From Mytilus edulis (lineage: Eukaryota > Mollusca > Bivalvia > Mytilida > Mytilidae), in contig NC_092346.1 in NCBI RefSeq assembly GCF_963676685.1, forward strand, positions 50,497,062-50,561,061: DNA of 64,000 bases, read 5' to 3'. Positions within the stretch are counted from its first letter, which is position 1, and each line of letters begins with the position of its first letter. Position numbers and translations under genes: made by a program. Below the pieces are notes generated by a model. That model was not told the origin of the DNA. It searched no databases and saw only the letters and a program-made list of their open reading frames with translations. Shown here in pieces: positions 33,071-45,881 of this stretch.

Positions 33071-36000
33071 ATAACAATAAAACCTGGAAATTGGAGTACA
33101 TATTACATAGTTTACCCCGAACCCCATCTAAATAGAAATCTTCTGTGGTTGTCTAGTATAAACAATTGAGAAAATGGTTTACACTTTGAGCTTATGCAGT
33201 TTACCCTCTAGAGAATCAGTTTGTTTGAATTATTATCGATCTACATTTATTGGAATTAATATAAAATATTAGTACTGTATACGAATTTTTTGTTGCCATA
33301 CATAGATATTTCTACTTCTATGATGTCATTTTACCTCTTTAAACAGTGTTACAGTTGCAGGTTAATTCAGCGAACCGATTTGAAATGAGCAAAATTCTGT
33401 ATGTTTCACATTTTTAAAACGTATTTGTGTACTCAAGGATTTCATTTGACCACCAACTTAGTTTTGAAGTTATAAAATTGATTATATAAAATCGAGCCAA
33501 AAATGGTTGTCAGGAATTGTTCTCCGCTTAAACAATTGCGATATTTTCAAAGCTATTTTGCACAGCTAATGAAATCTTTATGGTTGCATATAGATCGTCT
33601 TAGAGAAGTTTTTCGATTGATAACTGTAGTAACACAACATTATGATATAAATATACCCCAATGTCATAAATAATTTACGAGTATACGGATTGTTTAATGG
33701 ATTGGCATTAATATGACAATGTACTCATAATATGTGAATAGTTCCCTAGACAAATGAAACATGCGATACTCTATTTGTTGATTTGTAGAGATGTGGTATC
33801 TAAATTTTACCCTTGATTGGAATTTTACGCTTTTATTTTAAGCAAATTTGACTCGAACAGAGATTCTTGCCGTGCTTTGTTGTCTATGGATATTACTTGT
33901 CTAGAGTGTTTGTAAAACATAACTTCCTCCAATATGTACTCCTTTATGTCTTCCCTTTTTTATTTCAAGTTCATGGGCACTGATTCTAAATTTGGTTAAT
34001 TCGTGTAATGTTTTACAATTATTTAACAATAAATATTTTTCAAGGCCAATAGTTATCAAAGGTACCAGGATTGTAATTATTTTATATTATTATTATTTTT
34101 AAAGTCTATAGGTTCTTAATTTATTTCCATGCGCCATGCCAGGTTTGTCATTATTTAATTGGTTAAGTAGAATTTCATCATATTTAATTCGGTTTTTATA
34201 ATGATAATTGACTTTATATGAGATTTGTGATTTGTCACATATTCTGGGTTTTAATTAAGATATTTAAATAATGAATAAATGCTTCCCAACCATTTGTCTT
34301 TACATCTTTACATCTTACAAGAACTATAATTTTTTGACTCTTTAAATGCTTCTTTAATGAGGGATTTGAAGAGTAAAAAAATTATAGTTCTTTCTGTATG
34401 TGTTGGATTGTCGTTTGTGTTTTGTTGCACGTCAGAATTTCTGTTGTTTTGTTGTTTTACTTTTAAAGTTGATGTTTTCGCTCTGTTTTAGTTTGTAACC
34501 CGGATTGTTTTCTCTCAATCAATTTGACTTTTGAACACTAGCATCTTACTGTTGCCTTTATTTGACATAGAATGTATCTCGTTTACCTGAAAAGGCAACT
34601 TTCTAGACTCCTACTTTTAAGAAAGTATGTATATGTATCGAATTGTGGGTAAAAAAAAAGGTGCTTAAAATAAAGAATAGAATAAAAAGAAAGAGAAGTG
34701 AATAATGGTAAAAAAAATAATGAAGAGAGAAATATGGTCTAGAGTTTCCAGAATATTGAAATAAAGATATCTCACCCAAACTCATATATAACTCATATAT
34801 AATCATGGACATGTGTGCTCACATAAAATAAATAACTAAAACAAAGAAAAGTATATAAAACAATTTTAAATCTCGTTAAAGTATTTCTTATAGTAAAAGT
34901 TCGAGGCATAAAATTAAGATATAAATTAATAAGTTCAACATAATACTATAAAACAAACATGATTCACAATAATCCATGAGAATAAAGCACCAATGAAAGC
35001 AGACTACCATATAACATATCTAACAAACAGTATACCTTAACCACATGTTAGTTGATAAATGTTAGCTCAAAAGTCAAGCCTGTTACAAACTACTAGACAG
35101 AAATGAAAAAAAATGTTAGTAATGGCTAAGATTGGCAAAATCCTATTGCATTTATTATAACATTCTTAAGCTTATTCCAGCGCAATTATGTATGCACATT
35201 CTGTATAAATAACTGTTTCAAAATGTTGAAGAAAAAAACCTTAAAAGAGACCTGAAAGGCAATTTTTTGGGTGATTTAACGTTTTTCAGTATTAGAAAAA
35301 TAGAAAATGTACTTTATAACTCTACCAAGTGTAATTTTAAACTTAAGAAATAAACTATGCAAATGATTTAATTTTATATGATTAACTTCTCAATCTAAAA
35401 ACATAGTAAAAATAAAAACAAATATAGAGTCAAATCTGTTGCAACCAAAATAATGTCAATTCAAACTTCTTTTATCAAATTTTAAATACAAAACTGATGG
35501 ACTATTGTGGGTTCGTGTTAACTTAACCAAACTTTCAAAGCAGATTAAATAATGCTTTAGTAGTATAAGCTTTAGGTAGAAACTGAACCTATTTCGATTG
35601 CAACAAATTCGACAAACATAACAAAATAACCCAAGTATTTCAAAAACAAAACAATATACTTAAAAGTCAGTAAAATAATCCTCGTTATGCATTAGTAAAC
35701 AGATCTTTCCAAGTATTGCATTTTTTGTCTATTGTCTATCTTCAGATTAAGAATAATACTACCTACAGATCTAACAATGCTTTAATTTCTTGAACACATT
35801 ATTAAGAGTTATCATTCATTGAACTCTTTGATTAAATTGCTTAAAATAAAAAAAAAAAACGTTTGCATGTATGAACTAAAGTGATTTTTGTATAAAATAA
35901 TCATATAAATCGTAGTTAATTAATTTGTTCTTTTCAAAACTATGTGATATACACTATAATCATTTCATTCGTTCATTTAATGGCAAACGTATACATGAAA

Positions 36001-36073
36001 TCGATACAGTGGTTTGAATCAAATGGCACCAGCACTTTTTCTCATCATTATTTCAAAAGTGTTTAAGTATGGA
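33071..36073. other. Intergenic, AT-rich, downstream of ZC2HC1C
   Basis: No gene found. It contains an inverted tail fragment of the hammerhead-bearing element at about 34044-34082 (AGTTATCAAAGGTACCAGGA) and a 75-bp foldback at 34318-34392. Open frames here are short and lysine/phenylalanine-rich noise. Confidence 0.4.
34318..34392. repeat. 75-bp foldback
   Basis: AAGAACTATAATTTTTTGAC plus TCTT is followed 25 bp later by its near-perfect complement (AAGAGTAAAAAAATTATAGT plus TCTT), giving a stem of about 24 bp with one mismatch. It could be a tiny MITE or a microRNA-like hairpin. There is no evidence of expression. Confidence 0.6.
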
Positions 36074-36304
36074 TTATTTTTTTCTTGGGGCCCCATTACA
36101 ACGTGGAATATGTCTTTCGGCAGTGGTTGGGTTAAATGATCGTTTACAACTGGGACATTGCACATAGTCCGGGTTCTCGGTGACCGGAGGCGGGGGTAGA
36201 CTTGACATATCTTGTCCAGTTTTCTCCATCTCTGAAACCTTCTTGGCATATCTTAGATTCTCGATGAAGCTTTCGTGTTGTTTTCTCCAGTCTTTCTTCT
36301 TTTT
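36074..36304 (-). CDS. ZC2HC1C: ZC2HC1C exon 4 (second C2HC finger, stop)
   Basis: The acceptor TTTAATTTCAG leads into KKKKDWRKQHESFIENLRYA. The exon carries the second zinc finger and ends NGAPRKK then TAA. It contributes the last 76 residues. Confidence 0.9.
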   Translation of the reverse strand, partial: KKKKDWRKQHESFIENLRYAKKVSEMEKTGQDMSSLPPPPVTENPDYVQCPSCKRSFNPTTAERHIPRCNGAPRKK

Positions 36305-39300
36305 CTGAAATTAAACATAAATAAAATAAAAATATCAAATCAGTTTAATATATGAAATATTATAGCCAAAATTTCCATCCTTCGTTCCTCTCGATCCACT
36401 CTTGAAACCTTTGTTGTTTATCTGTCGCCTACTTGAATGTGAATGTTCTTTCCAGTTTCTTATCATCTATTATATCTATACCTTCCCAGTACGGGAACTT
36501 ATTGCACGAGGAGTAGCAAAGGCATTATCTCTTAATAAGGCCAGGTTCATTACGGCTACGTCTGAACAGCTAAAGTTAAAACACTGTCAAAGAATCAATG
36601 AAAATTTGCATGTGATTGATTCAGTTCCAACATTGTTGGCCTAAATTCAAATCAAACTTAGTTATCAAGTTGCAAAAAAAATAAATTTAAGAACGTTTCA
36701 TAAATATATTTTTCATTTTGCAAGTTATGCGAAAACGGTGCCAATATCTTATTATTAATACTTGAAAAATTGGGCTAATCGGGTCTTCGAGAATATCTTA
36801 ATTCCATTTTAATTAAACTTTTGTGTCAAGCAAGGAAATTCCCCTTATGTATTTGTAATTAAAAATACTTAGTTATGTGACTCAACCAAAAGCAGACCCT
36901 GATGTATTATAATTATAGTCGTTTAATGTTCTTTGTCGCTTTCTTGGCACAACAAAAACCACGTACGCAGATAACTCAGTGTTATTATAAAATAGTATAC
37001 ACCTGTAAGTCTTTGTTTATATTGACACGTAACATAAATATTGACAAAAATTTAACAATTTGGTAAGCATTAAAAACGTGTTATTGCTCGATTAGTGGCT
37101 TTTAACACCCTAGAAAATATACCATGCAAAGTTAGATGGACGGCCACGAATATACCCTGCTTTATCATATGTACTTGACCGACACAGGGAAATGAATTTG
37201 TAACAAACTAGCAGTGACACGTTAACAGTCCACTGAAGATACATCATTCTATTCAGACATTATTCTGATCCCGAGCACACCAGTCTTTGCCAATACCACG
37301 TGCTTGAAGTAAGTACCAATTTTTAAATAAATTGGTGTGACACAGACGGGATTCGAAGAACAATTGTTCCATTAAAAAATATGCACAAAACGCAAATTCG
37401 ATACGTTTCGCTGTTATTTGCAACTTGGTCGATACCACTACTGAATTACTCTTGGTCCCCGAGATAAACGTCAAACAAAGAGCACAGACACGTATTTATT
37501 TGCAATCGGTTGTTCCTACAACTTTTGAATTATGATCATTTCCAGTAACGATCATTAACACAGAAAAGCGCATCGAGCATCGAAAGATCAGATGGCACAA
37601 CATTGATTAAAATTACTCTATTTGTTTGTTATTCATGCTATTGGCATAGACCAGTTGATTAAAATATATAAAAAAAAATAGCTATTAGTTATAACACATA
37701 TTTTTGTTCCTTTCCCATGTTATAATTGATTTGAAAATGCTCACTAAGGATAACTGAATATGTATTTAAGTGGCAATGTGGTTTTTTAAAGAAATTGTCC
37801 CAGCTTCTACTGCCCTGACGTAAAAACTGGCTAGTCAGTGTTTTAAATGTTTACCAATATAATGCAGCATGTGTTTCGAAAAAAACATGTCTATTTAAAA
37901 AAGGAACCTATACCCATGTATGGGGATTGCATTACAAAACATATGTATATGTATAAGGGCTTATTTCTCAAAACATATACATGTATGTAACAAACATGCC
38001 AATTTTTATTAAAAGGGTTACTGTTACATTGTTGTACATTACATAAAGCAACAAATACGTCTGCAGTTGCCACAAAATAAGCATCAAACACGCAACCTAC
38101 CCTGCTACTATACTGAAAATTCAAGTAAAAGAAAAATATGTATATACAAAATGTCTTGCATATAACTATGGGGAAATCTTGTGTTTATATAAAGGAGACA
38201 TGGCTCTAGATAATCACCGCAAATGAATTGTATACTTTTTTAATTGTTTGAAGCAATACTGATTTTTTTTAGCCTATTTTAAAAGTTACCTGGGTACATT
38301 TTCCTATACTCCCTCTTTAGATGGAAAATATATGCTTAAAAAAATTGTTGCAGTTTATATGATGCAGGGGAAATTTAAGCCAATGAAGTTAAAATTTACA
38401 CCTTTCAGATATTACAATGAATGTTGGCATATACTTACAGGTGGTGTCTTTGACCTCATTTTAGGATTCTTGACATATTTTTCCATATCTGTTCCAGCTG
38501 TTCGTAATTTTGTTGGATCAAGAATCTTTCTTTTCTTAGTTAAATTGTCACAAGAGTTCATATGTCTTTGAACTCTGTCAGCAGCAAACTTTCTTCCACA
38601 TTTGGAACATGGAACAAGTTTGACTCTAGAACTTTCATATGCACCGTCAACATTAGCAGCATCAGCATACATACTGATGTCAACTTTAAAGTCTTTAGGA
38701 GGAGTTGATTCTCGTTCATAGTGAGGCTGAGTACTTTTGGGATTTCCTGAAGGCCGTTTCACTTTGACTGGCTTTGGATGTTTTGGGGGAGTAGGTGCAA
38801 CCCTATGTCTACTGTCAGATCGAACAAAGTCGTCGTCCATATTGTCTCTGTAGGTATCACGATAACTAACATCACTTTTATGTGTTCGGTTTGTTCTGTT
38901 AGTCATCATTCTTGATTCTGCTTCAAGTCTTCTTTGTGCTTCCTCCTCGCGTCTTTTTCGCGCTTGTGTTGTTATTTCATCTTCTTCTTGTCTTCTTTGT
39001 TCTTCGTCTTCCTTTCTCTTACGTTCTGCATCTTCCTTTGCTTTCTTTCTTCTTTCCTCTTCTTTGCGTTTTCGTTTTTCCATTTCTTTTTTCTCCTAAA
39101 TAACAAGTTTAAAAAGAGATTAACTAGTGCAAAATAAATTAGTGGTAAGTTTTTATTTTTTTCTCTTGATTTATAAAATGCCTTTTGTTGTCATGAATGC
39201 ATGGAATATAGCTAATTTAACATCTTCTAATATTCTAAAACCAAAAATATGAACAAATTAAGCAAACTTTAGCAATGGCAATGCTACAGTAATCTGTTTC

Positions 39301-42300
39301 CTACTTCCAATCAAGAGTTAACAAAATTACATACTAGTACTAGTAGGCGATTATAATTATTCATTTTGTATTTGAAAACGTCTATGAAATTTGAAAGTAT
39401 AAGGTTAAACACTATGAACTAAACTTGTTGAACCTCTATGCAGTGTCTTCAATTTTAGATCAAGTCTTGCTATGAAGCCACGATTTCTACTCACCATTTC
39501 TTCTTCTTGCTCTCTTTCTCTTCTCATTCTCTCTAATTCGTCTTTCTGTCTCTGAATCTTTTCCATCAGTTCTTGTTGCTTGGACAAAATTTCATCATCA
39601 TCGCCTTCATGAATGTTTTCTTCATCGCTATCGTTTTGCATACGACTGTGCTTTTTCAGTCTTTCGTTTCTCGATTCATCTTGTTCTACTTGCCATTTCT
39701 GGAAGTCAGTCATTTTAGATCTTTGTGTTGAAGGTGACATATTTGATCTGTTTGTTTTTATCTTCTGTTTCTGTAACTTTTTCAGTTGTGACAAGTTGGG
39801 CGGTGGTGTATCGTCACTAGGTGACTGAGTAACTGGACCGTACAATTCGACCCCAGAGTTAATCCCGTAGGGAGCTGGTGCACTTTTTGGGACAGATTCG
39901 TCATTGGCTTTAGGTTTTTTGTCCTCTTTAGTCCAAGGTCTTCCATGAATTTGAGGTTTCCTTGTAATCGGCGGTGACGCATTGTTTCTGTCGATTGGTG
40001 CCAGAGGATTAGCTTTATCACGGCCCATGGCATTACGATAGCCGTATCCACCTCGTTTTACTTCATTAGGTACTTTTCTTTTTTCGAAGAAATCTGTTTC
40101 CCCGTATTTCTGTTCACTTCGTTTTTGTTTGAAATGTTGATTAATAGTTGGAATTTGAGTTGCAATGCCGTTTCCTCTTTCAATTTCGTGGCGTTCACGG
40201 AAGAAATCTCTGACCACTCCTTTCGAATTTACTCTTTCTAAAGTTCTTTTTTGATTATCCTCGTACAATCTGACCATTTTCTCTTCTTTCTCTCGCATAA
40301 TTCTATCGTGATAATCCGTCTTAAGTTGCATAAGTTTTGACGGCCTTTTGGCACTGTTATTCACATTTTCCATCTCAATGCCTGGCAATGGTTGTCGGGC
40401 ATGGGCAAATCTTGGTATTTTTGACGGACCTCTGTAAGCAGGAGGGCGTTCTACGACTGATCTACTCATCTGTGCTTTGTTGTTTAATAAAGTTTCTGCA
40501 AAATAAAATTGGTTTAAATCAAAATTGTAACTTTTAGTCGACCGATAATCCATCATTTTGCTCTTATTGAAATATCCTAAGTGCAACTATTCCAACAAAA
40601 CTCTTAATTAATACAGAAGCAATCACTGAAACTCTAGCTAAGAAAAAGGATAGGTTTAATGAACTTTGTACTAAGTTCCAATTTTTATGACATTAAATTT
40701 ACGAAATATTTACATGTTACCATAGTGACGTAGTGTGAATAATGCATGCTCAATACCATTAACCATGTTTAACTATTTTCCTCCAAGGATCGACATAAAA
40801 ATTATTTCCGTTCAGATATTGATTTTCGTACAAAGTAATAAATGTAAGTAATTGTAGGTATCGGATAAGGAATTTTTGTTAAAGATCTAATAAAAACTGG
40901 CACCATTCCACATGCATTATTCATACAATCTTCTGATTAAATTCACACGAAAGGTTCCATGTTTAGGTCGAGATGCCACTTTAACGGTCGTTCATAATGA
41001 ATTTAATTAAAATTGTTACCAGGTTTTTTTTACACGTGTTACGTTGCGTACCTGTAAAATGTTTGAAACGACGATTTACCTCTAGAGCTATTGGTGTGGT
41101 CCATGCTAAAAATGAATACCAAAACAAAGCAACCATTCCATATTTAAATAAAATGGATGTTCTTATGAAGAGCTACAGATGTAGAGTTATTATTGATTTA
41201 TATTCATACCTAATCTAAAAGTAGCGTTAAAAGTTTTTTTCTTCATTAGAGCAGTGTTGCAATACAATTATGCTTATCATGATGCTGCAGAACTGTCATA
41301 TATATCATATTGACATAAATGTAACGACAATTCAATCATTAAAATAAAATGTAAGGAGCTTATTTACATTTTATTCTTAATTTATCTTGGGTTTAGTGTA
41401 ATAAAAATATATTTAGCGGAACTTTGTCGTAATGGAAAACTAAAAATAACTAAAAGAGCAGTTCTTATCAAATCAGATTTAAAGTTAACAGGTCACTGTT
41501 TTTCGACTGGAATCTTATAGTATTTAGATTCAGTAAATTTGTGTTGAGCTTGGCTATTAGAAGTTTTGTTCATTGAATGTCTTCGCATTATAGTGCATGG
41601 TGTGCTCTAAATGCTTTTAAAAGTACTATTTAACATGAGCGTTACTGGTTAAGTACGGTTAAACCACCATGGTTCCATCCAGGAACCTTGCAACAGCTGT
41701 ATAATAGCTTGTTTCACTATAACTTATATAATTATACATATCTTTATTTCGAGATTAAAAAAGAAATTCAATTTCCAGAAAAGCTTCAGTTCTATATTAC
41801 AATCGTAATGCAAGTTCGATTATTTCTTAGAACACCAACAAAAGAAACAAATAACTGCGATAAGTTTGTATATTATATTTAGTCCAACGATACATGTATT
41901 TATATACTCAGAAGTTACATAAAGGTAAGAGATTCTTAAATGAGAGATTGGAGGGAATTTAGATGCAACTAGAGCATACTGAACTTTATGTTTTATTAGC
42001 CAAATGTTATGTGTAACTTTTGTCATAATGATATTTGTAACTTTATCAAAAAAGCTTTTATCAAAATGGAATATGTTACGTTTATTAAAATGAGATACAC
42101 GCATGCGTTGATAAAATTGTATGAAGTTATAATGTAATATGTGAAGGTTTTATTAAAATTGTGTTTTCATCTATAACAAATGGAATAAATGCAAAAAATA
42201 CCGCAGTTATATAAGTATAAATAATAATATGTATATATTACAGCGAGTTTTCAATAATTTCACTTCAAACATCGATTTCTCGAAAACCTTCTTGCTACAT

Positions 42301-45300
42301 TACTTTTCTTTCTTTTTAAATATGTGCTATTGTGACTCGGGATATATATTTGAAGTAGTTGATTGACCTTATGTTACCAAAAATAATAAATTGTAAAACT
42401 AAAGGCACAACAGTAATTGTCGAAAATAAGTCATGCAGTGATTTAATTATTTTAATTTTACAGAAAAAAATCTTCAAAATAGCGCTGAAAATTAGTTTCG
42501 AAATCTTTATTTAAAGATATACTGTTTTTATATACCAACGTGCTATACATTTACAACCATATATTTTGACTAGTTAAACAAATTTCAAGTAAAAAAAAGT
42601 GTTTATTAATAATTTTCACTAATAAAATTGTTTCCTAAATCCCCTAATAGAATGCAAAGTTTGCTTTTTTTTCAAAATCCGAAAGATCGCGGAGCCCATT
42701 TGTGTTCGTCTTACCTCAGTTTCGGACACTGTAGATTTGATCAATAAAATTTGTCAATACATGGATTAGTCTAAATCTTATGTGTCACTTATAAAGTGCA
42801 CTGTTACTTATATATATGAAATCCCGCGATTTATATTATTGGCGATTACATATGTGCATAATCCAGTTGCTATATATACAGTACGGGTAATCGGTAGTAA
42901 ATAATCTTATATTTAATGTAAACATAAAAAAAATCCAATAAAGAAACGAAAGAAGAATGAAGGGAAGCGTGACCCTTATAAGATATTCTCAAGTTGCCTT
43001 TCTTCCAATAATAAAATCCTCAGCATGTTGCCTAAGTAGATATCCTTGTATTGCCTTACTTCAAATTATAAACTTTTCACGTTGCTTTCATTGGGGATTG
43101 TCTTGTGTGCCTACCACTAGATATAAAATGCGCATTGCCTTCATTAGAAATTCTCTTGTGGGCCTAACTCTAGTTTAAAAATCAGCATGTTGTCTCCGAG
43201 ATCATCATATTGTCTATCTAATATAAAATCATGTTGTCTTAATAAGAAAACACCGTGTTGTCTTGCTGTAAAGGATGCAATCCTCTTGAAGCCTTAATTG
43301 GGAATCCTCATGTTGGCTTCTACTTCGTAAATCACTTTTAAGTATTTGGCACAACTTTTTGGAATTTTGGATCCTCAATGCTCTTCAACTTTGTACTTGT
43401 TTGGCTTTATAAATATTTTGATATGAGCGTCACTGATGAGTCTTATGTAGACGAAACGCGCGTTTGGCGTACTAAATTATAATCCTGGTACCTTTGATAA
43501 CTAATTAAGCACGCTGCGTTGTGGGCATATATGTTATCCTCATGTTGCCTGAAGAAGATCGCCGTTTTACTACTAATGGTTAAATGTTACTGTTGCCTTA
43601 GATAGATAACTTCGTGTTGTCTTTGCTAGATTTACTAGTAAAAAAACATCAGGTTCATGGTTACCTCATTAATGTAAAGCACAAGAGAGCAACCATACGT
43701 CGCTTTGAGGTCTTTAGATTGCATGAAAATCGATGATACTTTTCCCAAACTCCTAATAAATATAACTTTGCTTTAATATTGCAGTTTTATTAGGACGTAA
43801 CTGAACATTGATTGCGTCTTTTAATTACCAACTAAATTGATGGAGCAGTGAGATTTGGGATGAGGGGTCATTATAGATATTTCAGAGGAAAATGTAGTGC
43901 AGATCGGAGTTGACCTTTATTTTGTAAATGTGGTGATTCATTGAATATAACAGACCAATTTGTTAAATAAGCGATGAGAAAGTACACATCCATTGTCACA
44001 CATCTATGAATATACGTGTACTCATCTAAGATTGATACTGCTAGTTTACGAAAAACTGTAGAAAAATATCGGAGGCAATATACTTAAAATTTAGAGCACA
44101 ACTTTTCTCCGCATAACACACATAATCCTAATTATAACTTCTTAAAATAATTAAAGTTTACTGATTTAAACGTATTGTTTCAATTGTGTTTCATAAAAAA
44201 GTAAGGCTAATATAGATGCAAAAGAATTCCTTTTAGGAAGGGATAAATCTTACCTTTGAAAACAGATTTCAAAAGAAGAAATATTATTGAAGTTCTTGGT
44301 GACGTGATTTTTAACAGAGGTTAACTTTCTTAAGCTTATGTGATCCGATTGTTACTCTTTAAACTAATTTGATTCTTAATTCGTAGAAAGCGAAAATCCT
44401 AAATGAATATATATCTACAGAGGAAGAATATTTCTTTGTCAAGGTTATAGTTACTTGCTGTATTTAAGTCATTGACTATATACCAACAGTATAAAAACGG
44501 TACAAAAGTCCCAGGTTTTAATCAGAAATCGAGTGAACATTCTGTTAAAATCTGCTCAGGTGAAAAGATCCCTAATTTTACCAAAATAAAATGCATTGGT
44601 ACAAACAAATGTCGGTCAGCGGAAATGAAAGCTTTCTAGCCGTACATAAAAACGCGATCAGTTGACAGCTAAATAAGTTCTGTACGAATTTAATCACAAT
44701 TAAAAGATGATAGTCGATAGTTTGAAACGATTAACAAAAAAGAGATACAGGGAATATTAAAATGAGACTGTACAACCAAACAACACCGTAAAAATTTTAA
44801 ACAAAGAAGAGACTTCATTAAAACGGTGTCGTAATTTAAGTTACTAGAAAAACGTCAAGTGGAGTCATCCGGGGATGCCGAAGACAATGAAATTATACTT
44901 GAAACTCAAGTATGATGTCACAGTAAAATTCCAAGCAAACTTTCAGTGTAAATGTTTACACCACATTTGATTCCTACTTGGAGTGAACATGTTCTTTTCT
45001 ATCTCAATAACGACGGTTTTCTGATTTTATTATATTTTTGACGATTTTCAACAAACTACAGCAACATGACAAGTTATTGGTACATGTACTTGAACTGTAT
45101 AAATAAATTCATTCTAAATTAACGTACTACAATAATCATAATACAACTTTGTCTATTCAAACCATTAATAATACTTGTACCAACGAGGATATCTGATAAA
45201 CCATTTTTCTTCATACTTTGAGTCCAAATAGGTCTTATAAAGTAGTGAATTATCAGTTGATATAGATAGGCTTTACTTGCCTTTTTTTGTATCTGTTGCC

Positions 45301-45881
45301 TTAAAGTTTAGTACTTTTGTCATCCCTAGTTCTCTGATCTAATTAGTAAACATTCGAATTTTTTTTGGAATAAGTAATAAATAAATTTGAATGAATGAAA
45401 CAAATCTCTTCTGTCCTCTTGGATTTCAATAAGTCTTGAACAATGTATAATGAAATATAAATATTTTAATAAATGACAAGATCTATGTCAAACAAATATC
45501 CATATTTTCAGTTTAAATAGACATACAATGTCAATGTAACAATATGTCAGTTGTTGAATAGCTAACTTTTTATCATTCATATCAATACAATTACCTAGTC
45601 CTCATTTCATTTAAAGAAAAAATGAATCAAAATAGTAACTGTAATGTTTTGAAACATGTTTACTCAACAACTTTAAAAATGTTTGGTCATGAGGAATAAA
45701 ACTTCTTAAGTAATTATGAGTCATAATGTAAAAATCGTTTTCAAAAGCTTAAGAGGTGGATTTTGGTAGTTATATATGAGTCAATATACACTGGTTCTTT
45801 AAATACTTATAATAAACAAAATGACTTACTATTAATTAATCCATTTGGATAGTTTAGTCCAAGTGGCATCAACAGTGCCAT
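36074..45881 (-). CDS. ZC2HC1C: ZC2HC1C-like C2HC zinc-finger protein, complete gene of four coding exons
   Basis: Exons on the minus strand: 45830-45881, 39495-40495, 38439-39095, 36074-36304. All introns are GT-AG, with phases 1, 0 and 0. They join into 646 residues. The N-terminus is MALLMPLGLNYPNGLIN. Residues about 19-350 are basic and low complexity. About 335-410 is a charged coiled-coil-like stretch (EEEMEKKEMEKRKRKEEE). Two C2HC fingers follow, with C-x2-C-x11-H-x3-C spacing: 514/517/529/533 (CSKCGRKF...RHMNSC) and 620/623/635/639 (CPSCKRSF...RHIPRC). The linker KKDWRKQHESFIENLRYA and NPDYVQCP matches human ZC2HC1C as I recall it. The molecular role of this family is poorly known. 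ZC2HC1A/B are paralogues, but the neighbour MLH3 favours 1C. Confidence 0.88.
36305..38438 (-). other. ZC2HC1C intron 3
   Basis: 2.1 kb, AT-rich, no nested gene or clear repeat. Small frames on both strands lack splice or family support. Confidence 0.7.
38439..39095 (-). CDS. ZC2HC1C: ZC2HC1C exon 3 (coiled coil, first C2HC finger)
   Basis: Starts with EKKEMEKRKRKEEERRKK after a TTATTTAG acceptor and ends at KMRSKTPP before a GTAAGT donor. It encodes 219 residues: the charged helix, a Pro/Lys-rich linker and the first finger, followed by KKRKILDPTKLRTAGTDMEK. Confidence 0.9.
39495..40495 (-). CDS. ZC2HC1C: ZC2HC1C exon 2 (basic linker region)
   Basis: The acceptor TTTATTTTGCAG gives phase 1 entry (lysine codon split with exon 1). 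The exon is 1001 bp and ends EQEEEM before GTGAGT. Rich in Lys, Arg, Ser and Pro; the last third is a predicted coiled coil (LMEKIQRQKDELERMRRERE). The longer frame that runs upstream past 40495 is intron read-through. Confidence 0.9.
43338..43505 (+). mobile_element. Short interspersed element carrying a hammerhead ribozyme
   Basis: Runs from TATTTGGCACAACTTTTTGG to AATCCTGGTACCTTTGATAA. I remember this unit as highly repeated in mussel genomes. It sits inside a minisatellite, consistent with an insertion. Its ends are approximate; no target duplication was resolved. It resembles a retrozyme or SINE-like non-autonomous retroelement. Confidence 0.75.
43427..43470 (+). ncRNA. Hammerhead ribozyme, type I with minimal stem III
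   Basis: All parts are present in order. Stem I 5' strand GCGTCA (43427-43432); core CTGATGA (43433-43439); stem II GTC, loop, GAC (43440-43442, 43450-43452); GAA core (43453-43455); stem III ACGC/GCGT with no loop (43456-43463); cleavage nucleotide T (43464); stem I 3' strand TGGCGT (43465-43470). Stem I pairs over six positions including two G-U pairs. The usual cleavage base is C, and this copy has U, which should cleave more weakly. A stem III without a loop normally needs a dimer to be active. Confidence 0.85.
45830..45881 (-). CDS. ZC2HC1C: ZC2HC1C exon 1 (start)
   Basis: ATG followed by 17 codons and one base, ending in GTAAGT. The split codon joins exon 2 as lysine. An acceptor-like ATAATTTTAG lies 17 bases before the ATG, so a non-coding exon may precede it. 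Confidence 0.8.

Larger units (their letters stand above)
42990..43680. repeat. Decayed minisatellite (TTGCCT/TTGTCT phrases)
   Basis: Units of about 40-48 bp built on ATCCTCATGTTGCCT-like phrases recur from about 42990 to 43325 and again from 43540 to 43680. The interruption is the short element carrying the ribozyme. The 73-residue frame over it is not a gene. Confidence 0.65.
40496..45829 (-). other. ZC2HC1C intron 1
   Basis: 5.3 kb. It is mostly AT-rich and featureless, apart from a decayed minisatellite (about 42990-43680) interrupted by the hammerhead-bearing element at 43338-43505. Confidence 0.75.

Noticed and set aside
38912-39137. Plus-strand open frames rich in Leu, Phe and Ser
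   Set aside because: They are the complement of the charged coiled-coil exon of ZC2HC1C, whose splice sites and homology fix the minus strand.
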